Assembly (NCBI GenBank): GCA_964568805.1 | Contig: CAZMRW010000025.1 | Location: forward strand, 1 to 46,694 | Length of the DNA: 46,694 bases | Source of the DNA: CAZMRW01 sp964568805 | Lineage (GTDB): Bacteria > Pseudomonadota > Gammaproteobacteria > Methylococcales > Methylomonadaceae | Reading direction: 5' to 3' | Shown here: one piece after another, positions 34,584 through 43,468 of the stretch | How positions within the stretch are numbered: position 1 is the first letter of the stretch | How the letters are laid out: each line of letters begins with the position of its first letter | Notes under the pieces: model-generated | The model's database searches: none | What the model saw: the letters and a program-made list of their open reading frames with translations, nothing else | Told to the model about the DNA's origin: nothing | Position numbers and translations under genes: made by a program

Positions 34584-35597
34584 TTAATCATTCTTCGGCA
34601 GGAGCGACAGCGGATTAACCGACTTTCCATTTTTTCTAATTTCAAAATGCAACAATGCTTTTTTTGATACCGCCGCTCCGATTTTAGCAATATCCTGACC
34701 TTTTTTTACGTGCTGTCCTTCCTTGACAAACAGACTGCTGGTATTTGCATAAGCGCTCAAATATTCATTATTGTGCTTGATAATCAGTAAATTTCCAAAT
34801 CCAATTAGCCCTTGTCCGCTATAGACTACCTTACCGGCTTCTGATGCTCGCACTGTTTGGCCTGCAGCGCCGGCAATATCAATTCCTTTATTATCGGTTT
34901 GAGAAAAATTTTTTCGAATTTTTCCCGTGATCGGCCACTGAAAGTCTAACATTAACATATTTTTATTATCAATTGAAATAATTGAATTTTTTTTATTTTT
35001 TTTGTGATTCTTATCAGATTTTAATCGTCTGGACAGGGGCTTCTTTTGGAATTTGAGTTTCTCGCTTGAATTTAATGAGTTATTTTTCCTGCTATCGTCA
35101 GGATTTTTGGCTGCGATATCGCTGATTCCCTTTACTGATCCTGCTTTATCGGTGGATGGAGGTTTAAAAAGCCTGATCTTCTGGCCTGTCTCAACTTGAT
35201 ACGGCGGTGCAATCCGGTTCCACATCGCCAACTTATCCAAGCCGTAACCCGAACGAACACCGATGGAATACAGTGTTTCGCCTTCTTTGACCACATGATA
35301 TTTTATCTCGGGTTGAATAGGGTCAAATTCGTTATTTCCTTTTTCCCTATCTCCTTTTTCGGGTTTTTGGCCATGTTCCATCAGTTTTTGATTGCTGCCG
35401 GCATTGTTTTGTCCAATGACAGACGGGCTTGGATTGCCGAGATCGATGTTTTGATTTTGCCTGGCCATATCCCGATAATATCCGTCAAATCTCTGATCTG
35501 CACTGACGACAGGCGCCAGGTCGTAAGCTTGCCTACACCCATGGAGCCATATCGGGAACGTCAACAAAAATATCGATTTTGATAATTTCAAATGCAT
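34584..35597 (-). CDS. nlpD: NlpD-like LysM/M23 lipoprotein
   Basis: NlpD activates cell-wall amidases during division. The 337-residue protein has a lipobox with C21 (IWLHGC), a LysM domain near residues 99-146 (YHVVKEGETLYSIGVRSGYG), a basic linker rich in lysine, and a C-terminal LytM/M23 domain (FSQTDNKGIDIAG, GFGNLLIIKHNNEY, KKALLHFEIRKNGK). The catalytic histidine positions are replaced (N-K-G-I-D and L-H-F), as in non-enzymatic NlpD activators. It lies 35 bp before rpoS. Confidence 0.93.
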   Translation of the reverse strand: MHLKLSKSIFLLTFPIWLHGCRQAYDLAPVVSADQRFDGYYRDMARQNQNIDLGNPSPSVIGQNNAGSNQKLMEHGQKPEKGDREKGNNEFDPIQPEIKYHVVKEGETLYSIGVRSGYGLDKLAMWNRIAPPYQVETGQKIRLFKPPSTDKAGSVKGISDIAAKNPDDSRKNNSLNSSEKLKFQKKPLSRRLKSDKNHKKNKKNSIISIDNKNMLMLDFQWPITGKIRKNFSQTDNKGIDIAGAAGQTVRASEAGKVVYSGQGLIGFGNLLIIKHNNEYLSAYANTSSLFVKEGQHVKKGQDIAKIGAAVSKKALLHFEIRKNGKSVNPLSLLPKND

Positions 35598-35603
35598 GTG
35601 CCG

Positions 35604-36098
35604 TTACTTTTTCAGCAGAATCTTTTTGGCCAAATTGATTTTGGCTGCCAAGTAATCCGACCCTCCACGGTCCGGATGTATTTTTTGCATCAATTTTCGG
35701 TGAGCGGCAATGATTTCCTGGTCCGTAGCGCCGACTTTCAGACCGAGTACCTCATAGGCTTCGGCAACCGACATATTGCCTGTGTTAGGGGCATTGCTTT
35801 GCTGCCGGGAACCATGTTGTTTAGAAGCCAAAAACTCCAGCCACAATCTGTGCAAATAGGGCGCATACCGCAACAAAACGGGGATTAACCGGGCTATTGA
35901 AGCCAGAACGACGCCTAAAAGAGCGACGAGCCAGCCCAACCGTCCGGTAAACGCTAAATAAAGAATCATTACCCCCATGCTGCCGAGTAATATTAACCTG
36001 ATATAACGGGCCAAAATGGCCTGAGGAATCTTAAGAAGGGCGCGTAAACTCCAAAATGCAATGATGATCAGTAACAGTATCAACAAAATTCGAATCAA
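35604..36098 (-). CDS. Membrane-anchored DnaJ-domain protein
   Basis: The 164-residue protein has two or three N-terminal membrane segments (LLILLLIIIAFWSL, LILLGSMGVMILYLAF, LVALLGVVLASIARLI) and a C-terminal J-domain beginning AEAYEVLGLKVGATDQEI with the HPD motif in MQKIHPDRGGSDYL. This resembles TIM14/DjlA-like membrane co-chaperones that recruit DnaK. The start is a TTG at 36098 with GGAG upstream. It ends 6 bp before nlpD, so it probably heads the nlpD-rpoS unit. Confidence 0.88.
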   Translation of the reverse strand: MIRILLILLLIIIAFWSLRALLKIPQAILARYIRLILLGSMGVMILYLAFTGRLGWLVALLGVVLASIARLIPVLLRYAPYLHRLWLEFLASKQHGSRQQSNAPNTGNMSVAEAYEVLGLKVGATDQEIIAAHRKLMQKIHPDRGGSDYLAAKINLAKKILLKK

Positions 36099-36205
36099 TG
36101 CTTGCTCCGGGATTATTCATTTCTTTAACATCTTTCACGTAGTACCGGGTTAAATAATACCTTAGAATAGGGCATCTTATGATAAGAATATGATTATTGC
36201 CTGAC

Positions 36206-36730
36206 ATGAAGAACGCTCTCAAACCCATTCTGGGATTTGCCGCTGCCAGCGGCACCGGTAAGACCACCTTGCTAACGCAATTAATTCCTATCTTGAAACA
36301 ACACGGTTTGCGCATCGGCATCATCAAACACAGTCATCATAATTTTCAAATCGACAAGCCGGGAAAGGACAGTTTTCGCTTACGCGAGGCCGGGGCATCG
36401 CCGGTCATGCTGGTCTCGCGGAACCGACGCGCAATAATCGAAGAAATCGATCCCAACCAGGAACCCAGGTTGGACAACCAACTAAAGTACTTCGATCAGT
36501 CAGAACTCGATCTCATTCTGGTTGAAGGATTCAAAGCCGAAAAATTTCCCAAGATTGAATTGCACAGGTCTTCACTTCTGAAACCGCTGCTCTATCCAAA
36601 TGACCCGGACATCATCGCCATCGCTACCGATAGTCCACTGGAGACGCCTGCTTATCTGGCAAAACTGGATATCAATCGGCCCGATATGATCGCTGCCTTT
36701 ATTCTCGATCAGTTCCTGGGACGGTCATGA
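36206..36730 (+). CDS. mobB: MobB, molybdopterin-guanine dinucleotide biosynthesis adaptor
   Basis: MobB is a GTP-binding protein assisting MobA in molybdenum cofactor maturation. The 174-residue protein has Walker A GFAAASGTGKTTLLTQL at 10-26, GIIKHSHHNFQIDKPGKDSFRL (typical of MobB) and DLILVEGFKAEKFPKIEL. The ATG at 36206 was chosen over a TTG at 36197. It overlaps moeA by 4 bp. Confidence 0.93.
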   Translation: MKNALKPILGFAAASGTGKTTLLTQLIPILKQHGLRIGIIKHSHHNFQIDKPGKDSFRLREAGASPVMLVSRNRRAIIEEIDPNQEPRLDNQLKYFDQSELDLILVEGFKAEKFPKIELHRSSLLKPLLYPNDPDIIAIATDSPLETPAYLAKLDINRPDMIAAFILDQFLGRS

Positions 36731-37971
36731 CGGATCCGTGCAGTCTGGAATCGAATTTGCTGCTGTCGGTCGAAGAAGCGCAGGCCAGAATTACCGGCGC
36801 CATTCGACAGATCGACGGCGAGGAGATTGTTATTTTAAAAAATGCCGTCGGGCGCGTGCTTGCTCAATCCATATATTCGCCGATCAACATCCCTCACGAC
36901 CGGAATGCGTCAATGGATGGCTATGCCTTAGCCAGCAGTGATATCGATCCCGAGCATCCTTTCCGTTTGCGTTTAGCCGGCATGTCCTGGGCGGGAAAAC
37001 CTTTTTCAGGACACTTGCAAGCCGGGGAATGCATCAGGATTTTTACCGGGGCGGTAGTGCCCTCGCCTGCTGATTCAGTCGTTGTCCAGGAACTGGCGCA
37101 AACGGATGGCCAATTCGTCAATTTTCCGTCGCAGATAAAAACACACCAACATATCAGGGAAGCGGGCGAAGATATCAAACAGCGCAGCCTGCTCTGCAGC
37201 CAAGGAAAAAGATTGACGGCAATCGATTTGGCTTTATTGTCTTCTGCCGGAATCTATGAACTTCCGGTCAAGCGGCGACTCAGGATAGCTTTTTTTTCTA
37301 CTGGCGATGAACTCGTCCCAATCGGTAAACCCTTGAAATCCGGAAAAATTTACGATAGCAATCGATATAGCCTAAGCGGATTATTGACGGACCCCAATAT
37401 CAGCGCCGTCGATATGGGGGTTGTTCCTGATAATGAGCAACTGCTTGAATCGCGCTTGCTGGCAGCGTCAAGGCATAACGATGTCATCGTTACAACAGGC
37501 GGCGCATCGGTCGGCGAAGCCGATTTTATTAAGAAAGTACTCGATCGCTGCGGCGAGATTGATTTCTGGAAAATAGCAATAAAACCCGGTAAACCCTTGG
37601 CTTTCGGGAAAATCGGCCGATGTTACTTTTTTGGCTTGCCGGGGAATCCGGTATCGGTCATCGTTACTTACCAGCAAATTGTGGCCCCCGCATTAAGGCG
37701 GCTAACAGGAGCGCACGATGAAAAACCGCTACGATTTAAAGCGGTCTGCACAACCCGGTTAAAAAAAGAAGCCGGACGACAGGAATATCAGCGAGGCATT
37801 CTTACCCAGGATGAAAACGGCGATTTTTTCGTTGCATCATCCGGCAGCCAGGGATCGCACATTCTCGGCTCAATGAGTCAAAGCCAGTGTTATATTGTTT
37901 TGCCAGCCGATTGCAATGGCATTCAACCTGGAGATACGGTCATCGTCGAACCCTTCCGAGCATTCATATAA
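36727..37971 (+). CDS. moeA: MoeA, molybdopterin molybdotransferase
   Basis: MoeA inserts molybdate into molybdopterin. The 414-residue protein has NIPHDRNASMDGYALASSD, RIFTGAVVPSPADSVVVQE, REAGEDIKQRSLLCSQG, FFSTGDELVPIG, VTTGGASVGEADF and FFGLPGNPVSVIVTYQQ. All family hallmarks are present and length is normal. The ATGA overlap with mobB shows one operon for cofactor synthesis. Confidence 0.95.
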   Translation: MTDPCSLESNLLLSVEEAQARITGAIRQIDGEEIVILKNAVGRVLAQSIYSPINIPHDRNASMDGYALASSDIDPEHPFRLRLAGMSWAGKPFSGHLQAGECIRIFTGAVVPSPADSVVVQELAQTDGQFVNFPSQIKTHQHIREAGEDIKQRSLLCSQGKRLTAIDLALLSSAGIYELPVKRRLRIAFFSTGDELVPIGKPLKSGKIYDSNRYSLSGLLTDPNISAVDMGVVPDNEQLLESRLLAASRHNDVIVTTGGASVGEADFIKKVLDRCGEIDFWKIAIKPGKPLAFGKIGRCYFFGLPGNPVSVIVTYQQIVAPALRRLTGAHDEKPLRFKAVCTTRLKKEAGRQEYQRGILTQDENGDFFVASSGSQGSHILGSMSQSQCYIVLPADCNGIQPGDTVIVEPFRAFI

Positions 37972-38011
37972 ATAAGCGTTATTGACCTGACTTAATCCAT
38001 TTCTTATTGTC

Positions 38012-38518
38012 ATGATAATTTTCATCTCCCTCAGTCTTGCCATCAGTTTTATCGTACAAACCGAGCAACCATTCAGAAGCATTTTCTATTCACCCCTGTT
38101 TATCTATATCGGGCTCGCCGGAGGAATTATCGCTATTCTAGGATCGTTATTAAAAAAACGGTCCGAGCAAATCTGGTACGATCTCTTTGCCAGCAGTTCC
38201 TTGCTGGTCTGGTTTGCTTACTGGCAACCCATATTCGGCCAAGACTCGCCGATGTTCTTTTTTTTTCCGCTGTTTTTTGCCGTCATGACTGCTTTTTTTT
38301 CACTGGCATTCATCGGCAAACGTGATCAACTGGATAGTGAATCGCTGCGCCTCATGCGTCTTCTCTCAGAAAAGAACGGACTTCAGCCCTGGGTGATCAT
38401 GATTGGCGTTCTTGTCAGCCTGGAATTGCATGACCATTATCTGGTCTATCCCGTTATGACCACTATTTTGCTATTACGATATACCTTGTCCGGTTGCATC
38501 CAGCGCAACCGCTTATAG
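38012..38518 (+). CDS. Hypothetical multi-pass membrane protein
   Basis: The 168-residue protein has at least four hydrophobic helices (IIFISLSLAISFIV, LFIYIGLAGGIIAILGSLL, FFFFPLFFAVMTAFFSLAFI, and LVYPVMTTILLLRY). I do not recognise a family. It starts 40 bp after moeA on the same strand and converges with the carboxypeptidase gene, ending 5 bp from it. Confidence 0.7.
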   Translation: MIIFISLSLAISFIVQTEQPFRSIFYSPLFIYIGLAGGIIAILGSLLKKRSEQIWYDLFASSSLLVWFAYWQPIFGQDSPMFFFFPLFFAVMTAFFSLAFIGKRDQLDSESLRLMRLLSEKNGLQPWVIMIGVLVSLELHDHYLVYPVMTTILLLRYTLSGCIQRNRL

Positions 38519-38523
38519 AAGGC

Positions 38524-39774
38524 TTAACCAGGGCTATGATAACCCTTGCTCTTTCCTGATTTCACACTGGCGACGCGCTTGCTGCTGTTTGCGGCAACTT
38601 TTTTAACCCGCGAACTTTTGGCTGTCTTCTTGGCAACAATTAAAGACTTGTTTGAACCAGCCCGTTTATAATTCCCCGATTTAGCAACCGCCAGTTTCTT
38701 GGTCTTGCCGGCCGTCTTAGTTCGGGATGCGACTTTTGTTTTGCCAGCTTTGCCATGAGTCGTGCGTTTATTCTTGGCCATTAGATATCTCTTGCTGTAG
38801 CGCTTACTTTTAACAAGCTTGGCTTTGCTATGGTGGCTATGGCTATGGTTCGCACTCTGGGTGGTGGTAGATGATGCAGTGTAGTTTCTGGCGCCATTAC
38901 CGCAGTTCAGTTGATAAGGGGGCTCGCCGCTAAAGCTTGTCGGCATGGTATTGATTGTTGTTCCCGAATCGGCAACATATCTGTTGCTAAAACCGTTGTC
39001 CATCATATCCGTCATCAACCGGTAACGTTCCGCACTGGACATTCCACCTAATACAACACCAATCAGATTTTTGCCGTTTTGATGAGCGGCTCCGATCAGA
39101 TTGAAACCGGAACCGCAGGTATAACCTGTTTTCATTCCTTCCGCGCCCGGATAACGAGCGGTAAACTTATTAATCCCGCGCAATTCCCGGCCTTTATAAT
39201 AAAAGCTGTGGCTGGAAAAATAAGGGTAGTAGTTTGGAAAATTACGCTTTATGTTAAAGGCCATGACGGCCATATCGCGAGAGGTCGTTACCTGCCACTC
39301 GTTAGGAAGGCCTGTTGCGTTCATGAATCGTGTGTTATACATGCCGATTGAACGCGCTTTCGCTGTCATTCTAATCGCAAACTCATCCTCGGTGCCGCCC
39401 AGATGCTCGGCCAGTACCACCGCTGCATCATTGGCAGAGCGGGTGATTACTGCCAGTATGGCGTCCTCGACAGTTATCCTTTCCCCATTTCGTAATCCGA
39501 GCTTACTGTTAGGCTGGCGGGATGCATGGTATGACGTCGTCATCGAATCGTACAAATGCAGTTGACCCGAATCAAGCGCTTCGAACGCCATATATAAGGT
39601 CATGACCTTGGTTAATGATGCCGGATACCATGGATGTGTCGAATTGACTTCATGAAGGACATTGCCATTGTCGGCATCGACCATAATCGCCGCGTAACGT
39701 CCATAACTGGCTCCTGAAACGAAAAATAACCAGAACGGCATCAAAATTAAAAAAATCAATTTAACTTTAGTCAT
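38524..39774 (-). CDS. D-alanyl-D-alanine carboxypeptidase (S11) with lysine-rich tail
   Basis: This penicillin-binding protein removes the terminal D-Ala of peptidoglycan side chains. After a signal peptide it has the active-site motifs S53-L-T-K56, S113-A-N115 and K215-T-G217 (MKTGYTCGSG). The usual C-terminal domain and amphipathic anchor are missing. Instead residues from about 310 to 416 form a histidine-serine patch and a tail of lysine, alanine, serine and threonine (for example KRTTHGKAGKTKVASRTKTA), resembling histone H1-like tails. The tail may bind wall polymers, nucleic acid or lipopolysaccharide. Confidence 0.9.
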   Translation of the reverse strand: MTKVKLIFLILMPFWLFFVSGASYGRYAAIMVDADNGNVLHEVNSTHPWYPASLTKVMTLYMAFEALDSGQLHLYDSMTTSYHASRQPNSKLGLRNGERITVEDAILAVITRSANDAAVVLAEHLGGTEDEFAIRMTAKARSIGMYNTRFMNATGLPNEWQVTTSRDMAVMAFNIKRNFPNYYPYFSSHSFYYKGRELRGINKFTARYPGAEGMKTGYTCGSGFNLIGAAHQNGKNLIGVVLGGMSSAERYRLMTDMMDNGFSNRYVADSGTTINTMPTSFSGEPPYQLNCGNGARNYTASSTTTQSANHSHSHHSKAKLVKSKRYSKRYLMAKNKRTTHGKAGKTKVASRTKTAGKTKKLAVAKSGNYKRAGSNKSLIVAKKTAKSSRVKKVAANSSKRVASVKSGKSKGYHSPG

Positions 39775-40470
39775 GAAGCGGGTTTCTCAAAAAATCGTTT
39801 ATTAAAAATCACACAGTGGAACGCGACCAAGCCGTCGCCTAACTCGCGGATGATTTGTTTTCGTACAGGAACAGACGTCCTCAAGGCAATTGTCAAACTA
39901 GATGCAAGGATAGATACAAACCGCTAAAAATCGTTCATTCGTTAACGGTCCGTTCCATAAGGAATCAGTTTAAAAATCGGGCGCTTGCTTATATCAAAGT
40001 GTAGACTCTTTTTCGTTATTATTGAGGCGATTAATTTCAATCAATATGCTAGTTAATGGAGTTCCGGCAATTTAAAAAGAGTCTGCGCCATGTGTATAAT
40101 TATATAGTATTTTAATCCGCACATAATAAAAACTATGTAGGGCTTTCGTTAATTGGCCATGGCGCCTGACCTCCTGACCCGGCCTAAAAAGGACTAGGGA
40201 CATCAAAAAAAACAAGCCATTAAAACGATGGCTTTTCAGTGAAACAAGGAAAAGCTTGCGTTGTCGGCTAAGGTGTCAGTTAGCGCGGGTCAACCTGCCG
40301 CAACTGAGTTGCGCTACCCGGGATTGCTTCCAATTGCATTGAGCCCTCTCCGAGGACGCGCTAAACAAACCGCTGCGTTCATGGTTCGGCCAGGTTCCTT
40401 TGAGCGTAGACGAAAAGCCCGCCACGTGCGGCGGCAATTTGATCCGTCCTGATTAAACCCATGTTTGAAA
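39775..40470. other. 696-bp region without genes
   Basis: I see no credible gene. It contains the possible carboxypeptidase promoter region next to 39775, a terminator at 40204-40234 and a second hairpin near 40411-40436 for the GH17-like gene on the minus strand. Around 40290-40330 is a palindromic stretch (GCAACTGAGTTGCG flanked by GCGGGT and ACCCGG) of the dispersed-repeat kind. Confidence 0.5.
40204..40234 (-). terminator. Rho-independent terminator on the minus strand
   Basis: On the minus strand the stem AAGCCAT/ATGGCTT with a 7-nt loop is followed by GTTTTTTTTG. It lies about 240 bp beyond the GH17-like gene stop. A nearer hairpin at 40411-40436 (CCGCC/GGCGG, then GCTTTTCG) may act first. 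Confidence 0.7.
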
Positions 40471-41484
40471 TCAGCGCTTGCCTAATAAGCCCGGCGTACA
40501 CGTATAAGGAGGCTCGCCCTGACAAATTCCCCATGAACCGCCAAACTGGCCTTCAATGTTGGGCTTCCAGTTTTCCGAAAATGCTTCAAACACCACGCCG
40601 GACCAGTTTCTTTCAGCCAGTTTTTTGAACGTGGAGCGGATGACCTCATTTTGATTTTTCTTACCTGCAATACCGCACTGCTGTCCCGTGTGCACATTGA
40701 TTTCTGTGGCGCCTTCGGGACTGTTGGGCCAGCCGAATTCAGTCAGAATCACGTCTTTGCCCGGGTATGTCCGCCTGATATCCTCAAGCCGCGCCATATG
40801 AAAGTCGGCGGCTTTTGCTGCCGGAATACAGGTATGAACGCCGGCATGCTTATTTTCCCACCAAGGGAAAATATTGGTCCCTATCCAATCCACGGATTTT
40901 GCAAAGCCGGTCTGCTGGCAAGGCGAAGCCCGGTTGCACCATTCCCACCAGGTATCGATCGTGGTGATGGGCTGGGATACCCCCGCCTCGCGAAGGGCAT
41001 CTATGCAACGACTGATTTCGCCATCAAACCGGTTACCGTGACGGGTTCTCACCTCCGAACCACAGCTGAGCCTAACGATAGTTTTCGGAAATGCCTTAGC
41101 GACTTCAATGCCCTTGGCGATGGATTGGGAATTAATCTCGATGTCTTTATCCAGCCAAAGAATGGCGATGACTTTCAGTTTTCTTGCTTCTGCGGCGGCA
41201 AACGTGGCATCCAGTCCGTTTAAAACGCCGTAGGTCATGATGCAGCGAAACGGGGTTTCTTTGACTATTTTGTCCAGCAGTTCATTGATTAAACCGGGTG
41301 ATGGATGAGCGCCGTAATCAGGATTTAGTTTTCCGACATAAGGACTAAAGGCAACGCACTGCATCGCGGTTTGCGCTTTGTTTTTTGCTGTGCCATGCCG
41401 GAGAACCTGCTTCTGCTCGCGCGCCAATAAATCCTGGCAACTCAATAACAGCAACGATAAAAACAGCAGCGACAATTGTTTCAT
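40471..41484 (-). CDS. GH17-like beta-glucan hydrolase, secreted
   Basis: The 337-residue protein starts with a hydrophobic signal (LSLLFLSLLLLSCQDLLA; LLSC could be a lipobox) and continues as a TIM-barrel resembling glycoside hydrolase family 17: CVAFSPYVGKLNPDYGAHPS, KVIAILWLDKDIEIN, VRLSCGSEVRTRHG (candidate acid/base E), DWIGTNIFPWWE, VILTEFGWPNSPEGA (nucleophile E) and GVVFEAFSENWKP. Such enzymes act on beta-1,3-glucans. It is a single gene with its own terminator. Confidence 0.82.
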   Translation of the reverse strand: MKQLSLLFLSLLLLSCQDLLAREQKQVLRHGTAKNKAQTAMQCVAFSPYVGKLNPDYGAHPSPGLINELLDKIVKETPFRCIMTYGVLNGLDATFAAAEARKLKVIAILWLDKDIEINSQSIAKGIEVAKAFPKTIVRLSCGSEVRTRHGNRFDGEISRCIDALREAGVSQPITTIDTWWEWCNRASPCQQTGFAKSVDWIGTNIFPWWENKHAGVHTCIPAAKAADFHMARLEDIRRTYPGKDVILTEFGWPNSPEGATEINVHTGQQCGIAGKKNQNEVIRSTFKKLAERNWSGVVFEAFSENWKPNIEGQFGGSWGICQGEPPYTCTPGLLGKR

Positions 41485-41789
41485 GAACCCCTCGTCAGAA
41501 AATAAACCGATTTAGTTTTTTCAGTCTAACTGACGCTATATGATAAGCGATTTTAGCTAATTAAGTAGCAAACATTAGACTTTTCGGAATTGATTTTCCA
41601 TGGCAATGCTTTCCCAGGCGAACTATACGTATGTGCTCTAACGCACAGACGGAAAAAAGTTTCTGTGACATTTTGATACTTAATTTAGTGGATCCTTCTC
41701 CCCGGCAACCTTAGACTTTGGGATAACATCCCCCTGAATTCTTATAACACCTGTACCACCTGACGGAACAAAACATTGCAGAAGAGAAC
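41485..41789. other. 305-bp gap between divergent genes
   Basis: The GH17-like gene and the RlpA-like gene diverge from here, so both promoters must lie in it. I see no specific operator or RNA gene. Confidence 0.4.
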
Positions 41790-42353
41790 ATGTCATATCA
41801 AACAATTCAACATTACGATACCTTATACAACGACGAGAACTTCCAGTTGATTCCCGGTTCAAATCGATTGTTATGGAAAGTCAGAACAGCACCCGGCGGT
41901 GCCATGCCCCTTGGCAAATGGCTTTCAGGTGCCGCGCGAGCACTCTTGATCGGCACGTTGATTTTATCCGGATGTACCTCTGAAAACTCGGGCGGACAAA
42001 GCAAACAGACGCGGCAAGAGCAAGGGGGGGGTACCGCCAACAAACGTGTTCATAAGGAAGTGGGTGAGGCTTCTTGGTATGGTCCGGGGTTTCAAGGCCA
42101 GGAAACGGCCAGTGGCGAGACCTTTAACCAAAAGGAGATGACGGCAGCCCATCCGAGTTTGCCGATGGGAACCAAGGCCACAGTGACCAATCTTGAGAAT
42201 GACAAGAAGGTCGTAGTCAGGATTAATGACCGTGGCCCCTATGCCGAGGATCGCATCATCGATCTCTCCCGCGCAGCCGCTAAAAAGCTTGATTTGCAAG
42301 AGGACGGCACCACCCAGGTCAAGATTGAGACTAAATCGAGCAAAAAGAAGTGA
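41790..42353 (+). CDS. rlpA: RlpA-like septal ring lytic transglycosylase family lipoprotein
   Basis: The 187-residue protein has the double-psi beta-barrel domain of RlpA: GEASWYGPGFQGQETASGE, FNQKEMTAAHPSLPMGT, VTNLENDKKVVVRINDRGP and IIDLSRAAAKKLDL. The conserved H and D residues are present (AAHPSLP, NDRGPY). A lipobox TLILSGC is preceded by a 61-residue leader from the ATG at 41790, which is long; an internal ATG at 41904 would give a normal signal peptide. It lacks the SPOR domain of longer RlpA proteins. AGAAGAG precedes the first ATG. Confidence 0.87.
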   Translation: MSYQTIQHYDTLYNDENFQLIPGSNRLLWKVRTAPGGAMPLGKWLSGAARALLIGTLILSGCTSENSGGQSKQTRQEQGGGTANKRVHKEVGEASWYGPGFQGQETASGETFNQKEMTAAHPSLPMGTKATVTNLENDKKVVVRINDRGPYAEDRIIDLSRAAAKKLDLQEDGTTQVKIETKSSKKK

Positions 42354-42852
42354 GCCGGCGACCAGTCCATCAATACAAAATAGGGAGCAAAAAGGGTCGC
42401 ACCATCGAATTGACTTCAGCCCAACACCGGATTTTCCACTGAGTGCGTTATCTAATCGAGCGCGTCTGCATTACTCTCTATACTTCATTTCTTAGAAACC
42501 ATTGTTAAACAGCCGGTGCTTCCACTGCGAAGCGGAAGACTGGAAGCCAGTGAAGGCGTCGAATATTTACCAATAAGCAGTTTCAAAACCGACCGTCAAC
42601 AATTTAGATCACATTGTTTCTACTCGTAGTCCGCCAAGCATGTAATGGCGGTCAGATATAGGTGCGAATTCATTCACACAGCGCGGATAAATCCGCACCT
42701 ACACTTATTGCGCTTCCCGTCAAAATTGCATTGGCGAACTACTAGTTTTTATGAAGTCCAGATAAAAATTGAAAGCCGAAAGTGTGGAATATATTGGACG
42801 ATGATTCAGGCCCTAACGCTCCATTGCTGAATGCCGGAGCTTACAAAATAAA
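42354..42852. other. Gene-free region with a dispersed-type hairpin
   Basis: No credible gene is visible. TAGGTGCGAAT at 42659-42669 and ATCCGCACCTA at 42691-42701 form a hairpin with one mismatch, similar to short dispersed palindromes. Confidence 0.45.
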
Positions 42853-42879
42853 GTTCCCAATCAGGAGGAGATTGGGAAC
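42853..42879 (-). terminator. Terminator of the small lipoprotein gene
   Basis: A perfect 10-bp stem GTTCCCAATC/GATTGGGAAC with a 7-nt loop is followed on the minus strand by TTTATTTT. It lies 18 bp beyond the lipoprotein stop. Confidence 0.85.
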
Positions 42880-42897
42880 CGGCAAATCGTATATAAA

Positions 42898-43146
42898 TTA
42901 TTTTGTATCGGTTGTGGTGGTAGAGGATGATTCCTGCGTTTTAGTAGTGGCTGGCTCTCCAGCTGGAGCTGGCGTAGTAACGCTTTCCGTGGTGGAGGTC
43001 GATTCCTGAGTTTTAGTTGTTTCTTCAGCCGGAGCTGGTGTTGTAACGATTTTCGTGGTGGTAGAGGTGGTTTCCTTTTCTTTGCTGCAGCCAGCCAGTA
43101 ACGCCAAAGTAACTAAACCAGTAGCTATAATTTCTTTAGTTTTCAT
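42898..43146 (-). CDS. Small repeat-containing lipoprotein
   Basis: The 82-residue product has a signal peptide with lipobox LLAGC (C20), then a low-complexity threonine-rich chain with two imperfect repeats around VTTPAPAEETTKTQEST and VTTPAPAGEPATTKTQESS. It is probably an outer-membrane-anchored disordered peptide, of unknown function. The repeat at DNA level makes length change by slippage possible. It has its own terminator and no gene partners. Confidence 0.8.
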   Translation of the reverse strand: MKTKEIIATGLVTLALLAGCSKEKETTSTTTKIVTTPAPAEETTKTQESTSTTESVTTPAPAGEPATTKTQESSSTTTTDTK

Positions 43147-43468
43147 AATAATATCCTATTGTAATAGTTTTGTTGGACGATTTCTTTACCCGGTGGTGTA
43201 TAAGCGCAATCCCCGGAAATTTTGGGCTTATACTTCTTAAACGATAATTCCGATGAATTAGCGAGATGCGCAAATCAAAAAACACCGCAATAACGATCTT
43301 ATAATAAGATTATCCGATAAATCAACCTCGGTCGGTTCGGTGGCGCACATAAGCTGATGAATGATGACAACTACTGAATTTGTAGCCAAGAGCTGAAAAC
43401 CATCTTCTGTCAATCAGCATCCAATTATTACCACTTTGAATAAATTTGCGACAAAAAACCCGGTTCAG
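43147..43468. other. 322-bp gap without genes
   Basis: I see no gene here. The part next to 43147 must carry the lipoprotein promoter. No clear repeat or RNA structure is visible. Confidence 0.4.

Noticed and set aside
41680..41862. 60-codon minus-strand frame across the rlpA start
   Set aside because: No ribosome site or family match; it overlaps the intergenic region and the rlpA leader.
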